A DNA stretch of 64,000 bases from Multivorans sp965232105 (lineage in GTDB: Bacteria > Acidobacteriota > Thermoanaerobaculia > Multivoradales > Multivoraceae), in assembly GCA_965232105.1 (NCBI GenBank), contig OZ246956.1, positions 3,100,001-3,164,000 of the forward strand, in the 5' to 3' direction. This document shows positions 49,457 through 59,237 of this stretch, piece after piece. The position numbers were made by a program, and so were the translations under genes. The notes below the pieces were generated by a model. The model had not been told where the DNA came from, made no database searches, and saw only the letters and a program-made list of their open reading frames with translations. Position 1 is the first letter of the stretch; every line of letters begins with the position of its first letter.

Positions 49457-50599
49457 GTGACGACGGGCGACATCGAACCGCGGGGCGAGTACCGTCGGCG
49501 GAACTATCCGGCTGTGGCGGCGCTTCTCGCCGCGCTGGCTCTTGGATGCACTTCGACCGGTGTGCGAGGAACCGGCGAGAGCGCGCTTCAGAGAGAGCTG
49601 GAGCGGCGTGGTGTCAGCCGCGTTGTGGTGCCCTTCGCTCTGAACGAGGAGATGGCGGCGTGGGCTCGCGACTCGGCCGCCGAGACGCTGCGCGAGAGGC
49701 GCCTCGACCGTCTGGTCGAGGTCGTGATGGACACGGCGTTGCTTGGAGTGGAGTACGAAACGGGACACACGGGCTCAGCGGTAGAGGTGTTCGAGAATCG
49801 GACGGCGAACTGCCTCGCCTTCACGCAGATGTTCGTCGGCATGGCGCGGGAGCTGGACCTGCCGGCGTACTTCGTCGAGGTGGCCCACGTGGAGAGCTTC
49901 GAACGCTCGGGGGACCTGATCGTCGTGTCCGATCACGTCGCGGTGGGCTTCGGGCCGCGGCACACGATGCGGGTCATCGACTTCGGGCAGCGTCAGGAAG
50001 ACGATGGTTGGCGCGTCAATCCGATCAGCGACCTGACGGCCACGGCGCTCTTCTACTCGAACCGCGGCGCCGAGGCGCTGCGCGCGGGGCACCTCGATGA
50101 GGCGGTGGCCTGGCTGGGGGACGCGGTCCGGATCGATCCCGAACTCACCTCCGCCTGGGTCAACCTGGGCGTCGCGCAGCGGCGGAACGGACGCGCCGAG
50201 GCGGCCGAGGCGAGCTACCGGCGGGCGCTCGAGATCGACCCGCGCGGCGGTTCGGCGCTCGCCAACCTGGCCGTGCTGCTGCGGATCAACGGGCGGACCG
50301 ACGAGTCCGAGGAGTTGCTCCGTCTGGCGGCAACGACTCGCAACCGCAACCCGTTCACCTACATCGCCCTGGGCGACCTGAGCCTGCGTTACGGCCGCCT
50401 GGACGAGGCCGAGCGCTTTTACAACCGGGCACGGCGGCTTGGGCCCGACGACGCGGCGCCGGCTGCCGCACTGGGCGAAGTGCTGCTCCGCCGCGGCGAG
50501 CGGCGGGCGGCCGAGAAGCTCCTTCGCCGCGCGCAGCGGCTGCAGCCCGATGGCGACCAGCGGATCGATCGTCTGGCCCGGCTGCTGGCGGGCGCCTGA
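49457..50599 (+). CDS. Lipoprotein with transglutaminase-like domain and TPR repeats
   Basis: 380 residues if the second in-frame GTG (49457) is used, since it is ten bases from the GGAGG at 49442; the first GTG (49448) is too close. A lipoprotein signal ends AALLAALALGCTST. A transglutaminase-like domain follows, with NRTANCLAFTQMFVGMAREL (Cys), VEVAHVESFERSGDLIVVSD and HVAVGF (His). Residues about 200-375 are five or so TPR units (AEALRAGHLDEAVAWLGDAV, NLGVAQRRNGRAEAAEASYR). It is predicted to be an outer-membrane or periplasmic scaffold with peptide-modifying potential. TAGGAT at 49421 may be a -10 element. Confidence 0.8.
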   Translation: MTTGDIEPRGEYRRRNYPAVAALLAALALGCTSTGVRGTGESALQRELERRGVSRVVVPFALNEEMAAWARDSAAETLRERRLDRLVEVVMDTALLGVEYETGHTGSAVEVFENRTANCLAFTQMFVGMARELDLPAYFVEVAHVESFERSGDLIVVSDHVAVGFGPRHTMRVIDFGQRQEDDGWRVNPISDLTATALFYSNRGAEALRAGHLDEAVAWLGDAVRIDPELTSAWVNLGVAQRRNGRAEAAEASYRRALEIDPRGGSALANLAVLLRINGRTDESEELLRLAATTRNRNPFTYIALGDLSLRYGRLDEAERFYNRARRLGPDDAAPAAALGEVLLRRGERRAAEKLLRRAQRLQPDGDQRIDRLARLLAGA

Positions 50600-50631
50600 G
50601 CGCCGCGAGCCGTTCGTTTACGGATTCTGGC

Positions 50632-52872
50632 GTGCCGCCCCTCTGGCAGCTCTGGATCGACACCGGCGGTACGTTCACCGACTGCGTGGCGATCGATCCG
50701 GCCGGCGCCGTTCAGTCCATCAAGGTCCTGAGTTCCGGCGCGGTACGAGCGACCGTCGTTTCGGAGGGCGTGGACGGCTTGCGCCTCGAGACGCCGTTCG
50801 ATCTTCCCGACCGCTTCTTCGAGGGCTACGATCTGGCGCCGCTTGCCGGCGGGGCTTCGGCCCGCGTGGAGGAGTGGTTGGCGGACGGATCCTGCCGGCT
50901 GGCGGAGGGGAGCGGCAACGGAAAGACCGGACGTTTCGAGCGTGGTCTGGTCGCGGAACTCGTCTCGCCCGAGAACGCACCCATCCTCGCTGCTCGCATC
51001 GCGACCGCGACGGCGCTGGGCGAGCCGCTGCCGGCCTGCGATCTCCGGCTTGCGACGACCCGGGGCACGAACGCCCTGCTCGAGAGGGCCGGTTCGCGGA
51101 CGGTGCTGTTCGTCACCGACGGCTTTGCCGATCTGCTGCTGATCGGAGACCAGGCGCGTCCGGACATCTTCGCGCTCAACATCGAGCGGCCCGCGCCCCT
51201 GTACGAACGTGCGGTCGAGGTCGGCGGCCGCCTCGACGCGCAGGGACGCGAGCTGGCGCCGCTCGACGAGGACGGGTTGCGAACGGCGGCGCGGTCACTG
51301 GTCCAGGAGGGCTTTCGGGCCGCTGCCGTGGCCCTGATGCACAGCTACCGGAATCCGGCGCACGAACAGTGCGCGGCGGGCATCCTGCGGGCGGTCGGTT
51401 TCGAGACCGTTTCCTGTTCGGCGGAACTGGCGCCGCTGATCAAGATCGTGCCGCGGGCGCACACGGCGGTCGTCGACGCCTACCTGGGACGCGCGGTCGG
51501 CGGCTACCTCGAGACCACCGGCGCCGCGCTCTCGGGCGGCCCGGCGGCGGAAGACGGCCGCGTCGCGCCGCGGGTCATGACGAGCGCCGGCGGTCTGGCT
51601 AGCTTCTCGAGCTACCGGCCGAAGGACAGTCTCCTGTCGGGCCCGGCCGGCGGCGTGGTGGGTGCGGCGGCGGCCGGTCGAGCGAGCGGCACGGAACGGG
51701 TGATCGGCTTCGACATGGGCGGCACGAGCACCGACGTCTCCCGCTACGACGGCGACTTCGAGTACAACTTCGAGTTCCGGGTCGGCGACGCGACCGTCGT
51801 GGCGCCGGCGCTGGCGATCGAGACGGTGGCGGCGGGTGGCGGCTCGATCTGCGGCGTTGATCACGGCCAGCTCAAGGTCGGACCCGAGAGCGCCGGAGCG
51901 CGGCCTGGACCGGCCTGCTACGGCGCCGGCGGGCCGCTGACCATCACGGACGTCAACCTGCTGCTCGGTCGAATCGACCCGGCGGCCTTCGGCCTGCCCA
52001 TCGATGTGGCCGCCGCCGAACGCCGGTCAGCGGAGGTGCTGGTCGGTCTGACAGGTGCGGACGAGGAGCTGCTCGGGGGCTTCCTGCAGGTCGCCAACGA
52101 GCGGATGGCGGACGCGATCCGGCGCATCTCCATCTCTCGCGGGTACGACCCGGCGGACTACGCCCTCGTCAGTTTCGGCGGCGCCGGCGGTCAGCACGCC
52201 TGCGCCATCGCGACCGAGCTGGCCATGCGCACAGTGATCGTTCCGGTCGATACGTCGCTCTTGAGCGCGGTCGGGCTGGGCCACGCGGTGCTGGAGCGAT
52301 TCGCGCACCGCCAGGTGCTGGAACCCCTGGAGGCCGTTGCTCTCGGACCGCTGGTCGAGGAACTGGAGCAGGGCGCCCTGGCAGCGCTCGTAAGCGAACG
52401 GGGCGCCAACCTGGAGGGCGCCGCCGTGCGTCGCCGAATCGTGCGGCTGCGGTTGCAGGGCCAGGAGACGGCGTTGGAAGTCGAGCCGGACTCGGCAGCG
52501 GAGTCCCGCTCGACCGGCGCCATCGCGACCCTGTTTGCCGAACGCTATCGGGCGGTCTACGGCTATCCGCCCCCGGAGCACCCGATCGAGGTCGAGTCGA
52601 TTCGCGTGCTGGCGTCCACCGCCCCGACCGCTGGGCGCCTGGCGAGGGGCGCGGAGGAGTGTACACAGGAGCCGGGCACCAGGAGCCGCCGGGCCTGGTT
52701 CGACGGCTGGAGGGCCGCCGAACTCCTGCTGCGTGAAGACCTCGCTCCCGGCTTCGAGCAGACAGGTCCATGCCTCGTCCAGGAGCGCCACAGCATCACG
52801 GTGGTCGAGCCGGGCTGGTGTCTGCGTGTCGACGACGCGCTCGCGCTGGTCCTGAGCCGGGCCGGGCGCTGA
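50632..52872 (+). CDS. Hydantoinase/oxoprolinase family protein, HyuA-type subunit
   Basis: 746 residues from a GTG. The ATP-grasping actin-like fold is shown by LWIDTGGTFTDCVAIDPAGA, ATTRGTNALLERAGSRTVLF, VTDGFADLLLIGDQARPDIF, IGFDMGGTSTDVSRYDG and SLLSGPAGGVVGAAAAGRA. The family hydrolyses hydantoins or 5-oxoproline with ATP. Canonical systems need a HyuB partner; the neighbours here are a TPR lipoprotein and an efflux operon, so the partner is elsewhere or missing. The C-terminal third is shorter than in 5-oxoprolinase fusions, so this is only the HyuA half. Confidence 0.9.
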   Translation: MPPLWQLWIDTGGTFTDCVAIDPAGAVQSIKVLSSGAVRATVVSEGVDGLRLETPFDLPDRFFEGYDLAPLAGGASARVEEWLADGSCRLAEGSGNGKTGRFERGLVAELVSPENAPILAARIATATALGEPLPACDLRLATTRGTNALLERAGSRTVLFVTDGFADLLLIGDQARPDIFALNIERPAPLYERAVEVGGRLDAQGRELAPLDEDGLRTAARSLVQEGFRAAAVALMHSYRNPAHEQCAAGILRAVGFETVSCSAELAPLIKIVPRAHTAVVDAYLGRAVGGYLETTGAALSGGPAAEDGRVAPRVMTSAGGLASFSSYRPKDSLLSGPAGGVVGAAAAGRASGTERVIGFDMGGTSTDVSRYDGDFEYNFEFRVGDATVVAPALAIETVAAGGGSICGVDHGQLKVGPESAGARPGPACYGAGGPLTITDVNLLLGRIDPAAFGLPIDVAAAERRSAEVLVGLTGADEELLGGFLQVANERMADAIRRISISRGYDPADYALVSFGGAGGQHACAIATELAMRTVIVPVDTSLLSAVGLGHAVLERFAHRQVLEPLEAVALGPLVEELEQGALAALVSERGANLEGAAVRRRIVRLRLQGQETALEVEPDSAAESRSTGAIATLFAERYRAVYGYPPPEHPIEVESIRVLASTAPTAGRLARGAEECTQEPGTRSRRAWFDGWRAAELLLREDLAPGFEQTGPCLVQERHSITVVEPGWCLRVDDALALVLSRAGR

Positions 52873-53074
52873 CCGGCTGAACTCCCGGCGCGAAAGCCCG
52901 TATCTGATGGTTGCCGGCCAGGTTCCCGGCGGCTGATTGGCTAGAGTCGCCTGTCTGTGGAAGCGCGTGTCGATGGAAACAAAGAACATGTACACGCCGT
53001 CCGAGACTGTGTGGGCCACCGCGCGACGTGCTCGCGCGATCAACGTGGCCTCACTGCCACTGCCCTTCGCTTCC

Positions 53075-54586
53075 ATGCTTTCTTCACCTGATTCGGTCCG
53101 TCGAGTTCGGGGCCTGGGTTCCGGGCGATCAGGCGCGTTTGCGCTGCTGCCGGCGGCCGTCGCGGTGGCGCTGCTCGGCTGCGCGCATACCAGCGTGCTT
53201 GAGCGCATTCCGGATGTGGCGACGCCGCCCGCCGAGTTCGACCGCGGCATCGACGGGGGGACCGTCGTCGAAGCGCCCGGCGCCTGCGGCGCCCTGGGCG
53301 ACCAGACCCTTCGGGAGCTGCAAGACCGCCTGGCCGGTCAGAGCTTCAATCTCCAGGCGGCCTGGAGCCGGGTCGAGGCCGCCGACGCCCGCGCTCGCGA
53401 GAGCGGCGCCTACCTGATGCCGCGTCTCGACGCTTCGCTGACCGGCAACGACCTTACGTTCCCGAGCACCGGGATCGTGAACCAGTTCCTGCTCGCCGGC
53501 GCGGCCTGGGACTCCAGCCTGGCGGCCAGCTTCGAGATCGATCTCTGGGGCCGGCTTCGGAATCGGGAAGTGGCGGCCCTGCTCGATGCCGAGGCAAGCG
53601 TTCAGGATTTGCGTTCGCTGGCCATCAGCCTGTCGTCAGTGCTGGCGGAGGTCTGGTTCGGGATCGTGGCGGAGCGGGAGTTGATCGCTCTCCTCGAGAG
53701 CCAGCAGCGGACTTCGGAGCGGTTCCTCGAACTCACGCAGTTGCGGTTCGGCCAGGGACTGGGGCCGGCTCAGGACATCGGCCGCCAGCGCGAGCAGTTG
53801 CTGGGACTGCAGGGTCAGATCGAACTGGCCCGGGGACGGTTGGAGTCGCTGGAGTTCCAGCTCGCGGCGCTCCTGGGCGGCGGCGAGCGCCAGACGCCGG
53901 CTGTTTCGGCGGGACTTGGGCCGCTTCTCGATGCCGCCGACCGGCCCGGGCTCGGATTGCCGGCGGAGTTGCTGGGGCGGCGGCCGGATCTGCAGGCCGC
54001 GCGACGCCGGGTGGAGGCCGCCGACCGGCGCGCGGCGGCGGCGGTGAAGGAGTGGTTGCCTTCGCTGTCCCTTACCGCTCTCCTGACCGGGCGTGCGCTG
54101 GAGGTCGTCGACGTCCTGGATGACCTGGTACGGCAGATCGGCGGTACCGCGTCGCAGGCTCTCTACGGCGCCGGCGGAAGGCGTGCCCGCATCGACCAGG
54201 CATACGGGGCGGCGGAGGAGAGTCTCTACGCGTACGCGCAGTCGGTGGTGGACGCCGTCGGCGAGGTGCAGACGGCGCTTGCGGTGGGCCGGAGCACTCG
54301 CGAGCTCGTGGCGAACCTCCAGGAGCGGCTCGGGGAAGCGCGGCGGGTGCTGTTGCTGACCAGCGAGTCCTATCGCGAGGGCGCCACCGACTACCTGAAC
54401 GTGTTGACCGCGCTACTCTCGCAACAGGGACTCGAGCAGGCGTTGATCGACGCCCGACGCCAGCAACTTGCCAACAGGCTACAACTCTGCCGAGCGCTCG
54501 GTTTCGCGCCGGGGACCTCGATTGACCGGCTGACGGTGCAACTGGCGGCAGGTCCGCAGACGGTCAGCCCGGGAGGAGCACGGTGA
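53075..54586 (+). CDS. Outer-membrane efflux lipoprotein (TolC/OprM family)
   Basis: 503 residues from ATG 53075; the frame runs 46 codons further upstream without a signal-peptide feature. A lipoprotein signal ends LPAAVAVALLGCAH. Two outer-membrane efflux repeats are seen, with NLQAAWSRVEAADARARESG, SFEIDLWGRLRNREVAALLD, ELTQLRFGQGLGPAQDIGRQ, and ELLGRRPDLQAARRRVEAAD. It would form the outer-membrane duct of the pump encoded downstream. The stop overlaps the next start (GTGA). The 200-bp gap before it (52873-53074) should hold the operon promoter, not located. Confidence 0.92.
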   Translation: MLSSPDSVRRVRGLGSGRSGAFALLPAAVAVALLGCAHTSVLERIPDVATPPAEFDRGIDGGTVVEAPGACGALGDQTLRELQDRLAGQSFNLQAAWSRVEAADARARESGAYLMPRLDASLTGNDLTFPSTGIVNQFLLAGAAWDSSLAASFEIDLWGRLRNREVAALLDAEASVQDLRSLAISLSSVLAEVWFGIVAERELIALLESQQRTSERFLELTQLRFGQGLGPAQDIGRQREQLLGLQGQIELARGRLESLEFQLAALLGGGERQTPAVSAGLGPLLDAADRPGLGLPAELLGRRPDLQAARRRVEAADRRAAAAVKEWLPSLSLTALLTGRALEVVDVLDDLVRQIGGTASQALYGAGGRRARIDQAYGAAEESLYAYAQSVVDAVGEVQTALAVGRSTRELVANLQERLGEARRVLLLTSESYREGATDYLNVLTALLSQQGLEQALIDARRQQLANRLQLCRALGFAPGTSIDRLTVQLAAGPQTVSPGGAR

Positions 54587-55938
54587 AGGGCAACATGATT
54601 CGAGCAGGCCTCGTGGCGCTGATTCTCGTGGTCGGCGTGGCCGTCGCGATGCAGATCATGCGGCTGCGGCCTGAGGCGGTGCAGACTCCCCCTGACGACT
54701 CGGGCGTTCTGGTCGAAGTGGCCGCGGTGGAACGCCTCCCCAGACGCATCGATGTCGAAGCGCAGGGCACGGTGACGCCCGCGCAACGAGTCGTCGTGCA
54801 GCCGCAGGTGAGCGGCCGCATCGCCGTCGTGGCGCCGGAGCTCGCTCCGGGGACCATCCTGCGCGAGGGCGACCTGATCTTCGCGATCGAGGACGCGGAC
54901 TTCAAGCTCGCGGTCGCACGGGCCACGGCCGCTGTATCCGAATCGGCGGCGCAGTTGGAACTGGAGCAGGGGCGAGGACGGGTCGCGGAGCGGGAGTGGG
55001 AGCTGTTCCAGGACGAACTCGATCCGGAGCAGATGGAAGCATCGCTCGCGTTGCGCGAACCTCAGCTGCGCTCGCGGTTGTCCGCGGTCCAGACCGCTCG
55101 CGCCAACCTCGCGCGGGCGCGGCTCGACCTGGAGCGCACGGTGGTGCGAAGCCCCTTCAATGCCGTCGTCCTCTCCGAGGCGATCGAGGTCGGACAGACG
55201 GTGACGCCCCAGAGCCAGACCGTCACGCTGGCGGGCACCGATTCGTTCTGGGTCCAGGCGGCGGTTCGCACCGAGGAACTCGATCAGATCCGGGTCCCCG
55301 TCCTTCACGGAGACGCTGAGGGTTCCCGGGCGATGATACGGCTCGATCCGGGGCAGGACGACATCTTGCAGGGGCGCGTCGTTCGACTTCTCAGCGATCT
55401 CGACACGGCGGGTCGAATGGCGCGGGTACTGGTGGAGGTCAGGGATCCGCTCGACCTCGAGGCCGGCGGAAGTGCATCCGGGAGGCGAGGACTCCTGCTT
55501 CTGGACAGCTACGTGGACCTTTTGATCGAGGGCGCCGTCGTTCGTGAGCTGTTCGAGGTGCCCCGTGACTGGCTGAAGGAGGGGAACCGACTGTGGCTGG
55601 ACAACGGAGGGCAGCTCGAAATGCGGCCGGTCGAGGTTGCGTGGCGCTTCGAGGACAGCGTATGCATCGACAACGGCTTGAACGATGGGGAGACGGTCGT
55701 GACCAGTCGTCTCGCGACCCCGATCGCAGGGATGAAGCTGCGCCGGGTGGACGACTCGGCGCCGATGGTCGCGTCGGACTTCCTGTCCGAGGGGAGTCGC
55801 TGGGATGTTTCGGCGTGGGAGACCGGCGCCCAGGGCGCCGGCGCGCGTTCGGCTCGACCAGGGTTGGCGGCCTCTGCGTCCGAAGGGCGGGCCGAGGCGT
55901 CGCCGGCGCCCGCGCCTGTTAGCGAGGTGGCCCAATGA
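54583..55938 (+). CDS. RND efflux periplasmic adaptor (membrane fusion protein)
   Basis: 451 residues from a GTG overlapping the OMF stop. One N-terminal membrane anchor (LVALILVVGVAVAMQIMRL) precedes the lipoyl-like halves (VEAQGTVTPAQRVVVQPQVS and GRIAVVAPELAPGTILREGD). A coiled hairpin with ERTVVRSPFNAVVLSEAIEV follows, then a beta-barrel region. An extended C-terminal tail of about 50 residues rich in Ala, Ser and Pro follows the usual end. It links the RND pump to the OMF. It is coupled to the next gene by ATGA. Confidence 0.93.
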   Translation: MKGNMIRAGLVALILVVGVAVAMQIMRLRPEAVQTPPDDSGVLVEVAAVERLPRRIDVEAQGTVTPAQRVVVQPQVSGRIAVVAPELAPGTILREGDLIFAIEDADFKLAVARATAAVSESAAQLELEQGRGRVAEREWELFQDELDPEQMEASLALREPQLRSRLSAVQTARANLARARLDLERTVVRSPFNAVVLSEAIEVGQTVTPQSQTVTLAGTDSFWVQAAVRTEELDQIRVPVLHGDAEGSRAMIRLDPGQDDILQGRVVRLLSDLDTAGRMARVLVEVRDPLDLEAGGSASGRRGLLLLDSYVDLLIEGAVVRELFEVPRDWLKEGNRLWLDNGGQLEMRPVEVAWRFEDSVCIDNGLNDGETVVTSRLATPIAGMKLRRVDDSAPMVASDFLSEGSRWDVSAWETGAQGAGARSARPGLAASASEGRAEASPAPAPVSEVAQ

Positions 55939-58900
55939 GCCTGTTGTCTCACGACCACGGGCCGGTCGACAAGAAGGGTCCGATCGGATGGATGGCCTCC
56001 AACCCGGTGGCGGCGAACCTGCTGATGTTCGTCCTGGTGGTTGGCGGGATCATGTTCGCGCTGAGCATCAAGCGCGAAGTGTTTCCCGAGATCGAGATGG
56101 ACATGGTGACCGTCGTCGTCGCCTATCCGGGGGCATCGCCGCAGGAAGTGGAAGAGGGCGCCGTTCTCGCGGTGGAGGAGGAGATCAGCTCGCTCGACGG
56201 CATCAAGAAGATCAGCTCGGTCTCGGTCGAAGGGGTCGGCACGGTGATGGCCGAGCTGCTTCAGAGCGCGAACGCCGACCGCACACTGAATGACATCAAG
56301 AGCGCCGTGGATCGGATCACGTCCTTTCCGCAGGATGCCGAGCGGCCGGTCATCTCGTTGATCACGAACCGGCGGCAGGTCCTGTCGCTGCTCGTTCACG
56401 GCGATGTGGACATCAAGTCCCTCGACCGGCTCGCGGAGGAGATCCGTGCCGAGCTGCTCTCCGACGAGCGGATTACCCTGGTCGAGAAGGCGGGCATTCC
56501 GCCGCCCGAGATCAGTGTCGAGGTGTCGTCCGAGAACCTGCGCCGGTATGGTCTCACCCTGCCCCAGATTTCGGCCGCGGTGCGCGCCGCCTCGATCGAT
56601 CTGCCGGGGGGCTCGGTCAAGACCGAGGGCGGCGAGGTGCTGGTGCGCACCACCGAGCGGCGCGACTATGGAGAGGAGTTCCGGGACATCACGCTGATCG
56701 CCCGGGCCGACGGTACCCGTGTGCGTCTTCGTGAGGTTGCCGAGGTGATCGACGGCTACCGGGAGACGGACGAGGAGCTCCTGTACAACGGTCAGCAGGC
56801 CATCGACCTGCAGGTGTTCCGGGTCGGCGCAGAGGTACCGCTAACCGTCTCGAGCGCGGTGTACGACCTGCTGGAGCGCCGCCAGGGCACCCTTCCCGAC
56901 TCGGTAGGTCTGGCGATTGTCGCCGACGAGTCGGAGGAGTATCGCGACCGCTTGTCGATCCTGGGCAGGAACGGGCTGCTCGGCCTGCTCCTGGTGATCA
57001 CGGTCCTGGGCATCTTCCTGCGGCCCGCGGTCGCCTTCTGGGTCAGTGCCGGCATCGGCATCGCTTTCTGCGGTTCGTTCTTCCTCATCTCGATGTTCGG
57101 CGTGTCGATCAACATGATTTCCCTGTTCGCCTTCATCCTGGTGCTGGGCATCGCGGTGGACGACGCCGTCGTGGTGGGCGAGGCGATCTTCTACCACCGC
57201 CGCAGCGACAACCGGCTGGAAGCCGCGATCGTCGGAACTCGGGAAGTCCTGACGCCGGTCACCTTCGCCGTCATCACGACGATCATCGCGTTCATTCCCC
57301 TGGCGCTGGTGCCCGGCATCACCGGCAAGTTCTTCCGCAACATCCCGCTGATCGTCATCCCTGTCCTGGTGCTTTCGCTGGTTGAGTCCGTGTTCATCCT
57401 GCCCGCGCACCTGCGGCACGTCGGTAGGACAAAGCTGAGGGGGAGGAAGGGGCGGAAGCGTTCGCTCAACCCGTTCAGACGGCTGGGGAGGCTCCAGCTC
57501 CGCTTCTCCGAGTGGGTCGAGCGGGTCATTGCCGCGCGCGTGCCGTTGCTTACACGGCGGCTGGTGCGAGACCGCTACCTGACCGTGGCCGTCCTCTTCG
57601 CGGGGCTCATCATGGCTGTCAGTGTGGTCGCGGGCGGACACCTGAAGTTCAACTTCTTCCCCCAGATCGAGGGCGAGTTCGCCAACGGGGTGATCGAGCT
57701 TCCCTTCGGTGCGCCGGTGGCGGACACTCGCGAGGTGGTGCGGCTGGTGACCCGCGCCGCGGAAGAGGTCGGCGCCGAACTCGTGGCGGAGGGGCGAATG
57801 CGCCCGGGGCGCGACGGCTCGACGCTGGACACCGTCTTCGAGGGGATCAGGGCACGGGTCGGAAGTGCCGACACCGGCTCGTTCGGTCCGGGCGGTGGCA
57901 TTGCCACGACCGGCGGTCACGTGGCGGTCGTCACGACCTACCTCGTTCCGGACGCCGACCGCGAGTTCGGGTCGGCCGAGTTCACGCGGCGCTGGCGTGA
58001 GCGGGTCGGTGACCTACCCGGCGTGGACCGCCTGTCGTTCGACTACAACGACGGTCCGTCGGCCGGTGCGAAGGTCTCGGTCCAGCTCGAGCACACCCAG
58101 ACCGCTCCCCTCGAAGCTGCCGCTGCGCGCGTGGCCGCCGGGCTCGCGAACTACGCCGGTGTCTTCGATGTCGATGACGGCTTCAAGGTCGGCAAGCCGC
58201 AGCTCGACCTGGAGCTCAAGCCGGCTGCCAAGGGTTTGGGGCTCACGGAGGTCGACCTTGCCGCACAGGTCCGTGGCGCGTTCTTCGGCGCCGAGGCCAG
58301 CCGGCAGCAGCGCGGCCGCGACGAGTTGCGGGTATACGTGCGGCTGCCGAAGGAGGAGCGTGACTCGGTCCACGCGATCGAGAACCTGCTCGTCCGCACG
58401 CCGGCCGGAGGCGAGATTCCGCTGCACCAGGCCGCCTACGTGAGCCCGGGAACGTCGTTCACCCAGATTCTGCGCGTCGACGGCCGCCGAACCGTAACCG
58501 TGACCTCGGACATCGATCCCACGATGACGACCGGCAACGACATCCGCGCCGCGCTGGCGCGCGACATCCTGCCGGACGTGGTGGCCGACACGCCCGGCCT
58601 GACGTTCAACTTCAGCGGCGAGCAGGAAGCGCAGGCCGAAGCCGTGGAGTCTCTGACCCAGGGTCTGATCATCGCGATGCTCGCGATGTACTCGTTGATG
58701 GCCGTCGCCTTCCGCAGCTACCTGCAGCCGATTGTGATTCTCGCGGCCGTGCCCTTCGGTATGTTCGGGGCCGTGATCGGCCACCTGGTGATGGGCTACG
58801 ACCTGAGCTTCCTGAGCATCTTCGGTCTGGTGGCGCTGGCCGGCGTGGTGGTCAACGACTCCCTGGTGCTGATCGACGCGGTGAACCAGTTGCGAATGGA

Positions 58901-59207
58901 AGGCAAGAGCGCTTTGGACGCGGTGATCGGCGGGGTGACCCGGCGCGTGCGGCCGGTCATCCTGACCTCGCTCACCACGTTCTTCGGCCTGATGCCGATC
59001 ATCCTGGAGCGTTCGAACCAGGCGCAGTGGCTGGTTCCGATGGCACTCAGTCTCGGCTTCGGCGTTCTGTTCGTGACCGGAATCGCCCTGGTTCTCGTTC
59101 CGTGCCTGTACATGATGATCGAGGACCTCAAGCACGGCTTCCGCTGGCTGGTGTTCGGTGAGCAGTCGGCGGAGCCGGAACCGTTGCCACAGCCCGGTGG
59201 CAGGTAG
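55935..59207 (+). CDS. RND family efflux transporter permease
   Basis: 1090 residues, 12 membrane spans and two large periplasmic domains. Motifs: GWMASNPVAANLLMFVLVVG, KREVFPEIEMDMVTVVVAYP, the proton-relay region LVLGIAVDDAVVVGEAIFYH in TM4, IPLALVPGITGKFFRNIPLI, and in the second half LMAVAFRSYLQPIVILAAVP, FSLSIFGLVALAG-like region (FLSIFGLVALAGVVVNDSLV). The sequence resembles the AcrB/MdtB subfamily of multidrug exporters more than metal pumps, but specificity is not proven. It forms a complete tripartite pump with the two upstream genes. Confidence 0.95.
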   Translation: MSLLSHDHGPVDKKGPIGWMASNPVAANLLMFVLVVGGIMFALSIKREVFPEIEMDMVTVVVAYPGASPQEVEEGAVLAVEEEISSLDGIKKISSVSVEGVGTVMAELLQSANADRTLNDIKSAVDRITSFPQDAERPVISLITNRRQVLSLLVHGDVDIKSLDRLAEEIRAELLSDERITLVEKAGIPPPEISVEVSSENLRRYGLTLPQISAAVRAASIDLPGGSVKTEGGEVLVRTTERRDYGEEFRDITLIARADGTRVRLREVAEVIDGYRETDEELLYNGQQAIDLQVFRVGAEVPLTVSSAVYDLLERRQGTLPDSVGLAIVADESEEYRDRLSILGRNGLLGLLLVITVLGIFLRPAVAFWVSAGIGIAFCGSFFLISMFGVSINMISLFAFILVLGIAVDDAVVVGEAIFYHRRSDNRLEAAIVGTREVLTPVTFAVITTIIAFIPLALVPGITGKFFRNIPLIVIPVLVLSLVESVFILPAHLRHVGRTKLRGRKGRKRSLNPFRRLGRLQLRFSEWVERVIAARVPLLTRRLVRDRYLTVAVLFAGLIMAVSVVAGGHLKFNFFPQIEGEFANGVIELPFGAPVADTREVVRLVTRAAEEVGAELVAEGRMRPGRDGSTLDTVFEGIRARVGSADTGSFGPGGGIATTGGHVAVVTTYLVPDADREFGSAEFTRRWRERVGDLPGVDRLSFDYNDGPSAGAKVSVQLEHTQTAPLEAAAARVAAGLANYAGVFDVDDGFKVGKPQLDLELKPAAKGLGLTEVDLAAQVRGAFFGAEASRQQRGRDELRVYVRLPKEERDSVHAIENLLVRTPAGGEIPLHQAAYVSPGTSFTQILRVDGRRTVTVTSDIDPTMTTGNDIRAALARDILPDVVADTPGLTFNFSGEQEAQAEAVESLTQGLIIAMLAMYSLMAVAFRSYLQPIVILAAVPFGMFGAVIGHLVMGYDLSFLSIFGLVALAGVVVNDSLVLIDAVNQLRMEGKSALDAVIGGVTRRVRPVILTSLTTFFGLMPIILERSNQAQWLVPMALSLGFGVLFVTGIALVLVPCLYMMIEDLKHGFRWLVFGEQSAEPEPLPQPGGR

Positions 59208-59237
59208 GGCGGGTTAGCGCCCAGGCGACCCCAAGCC

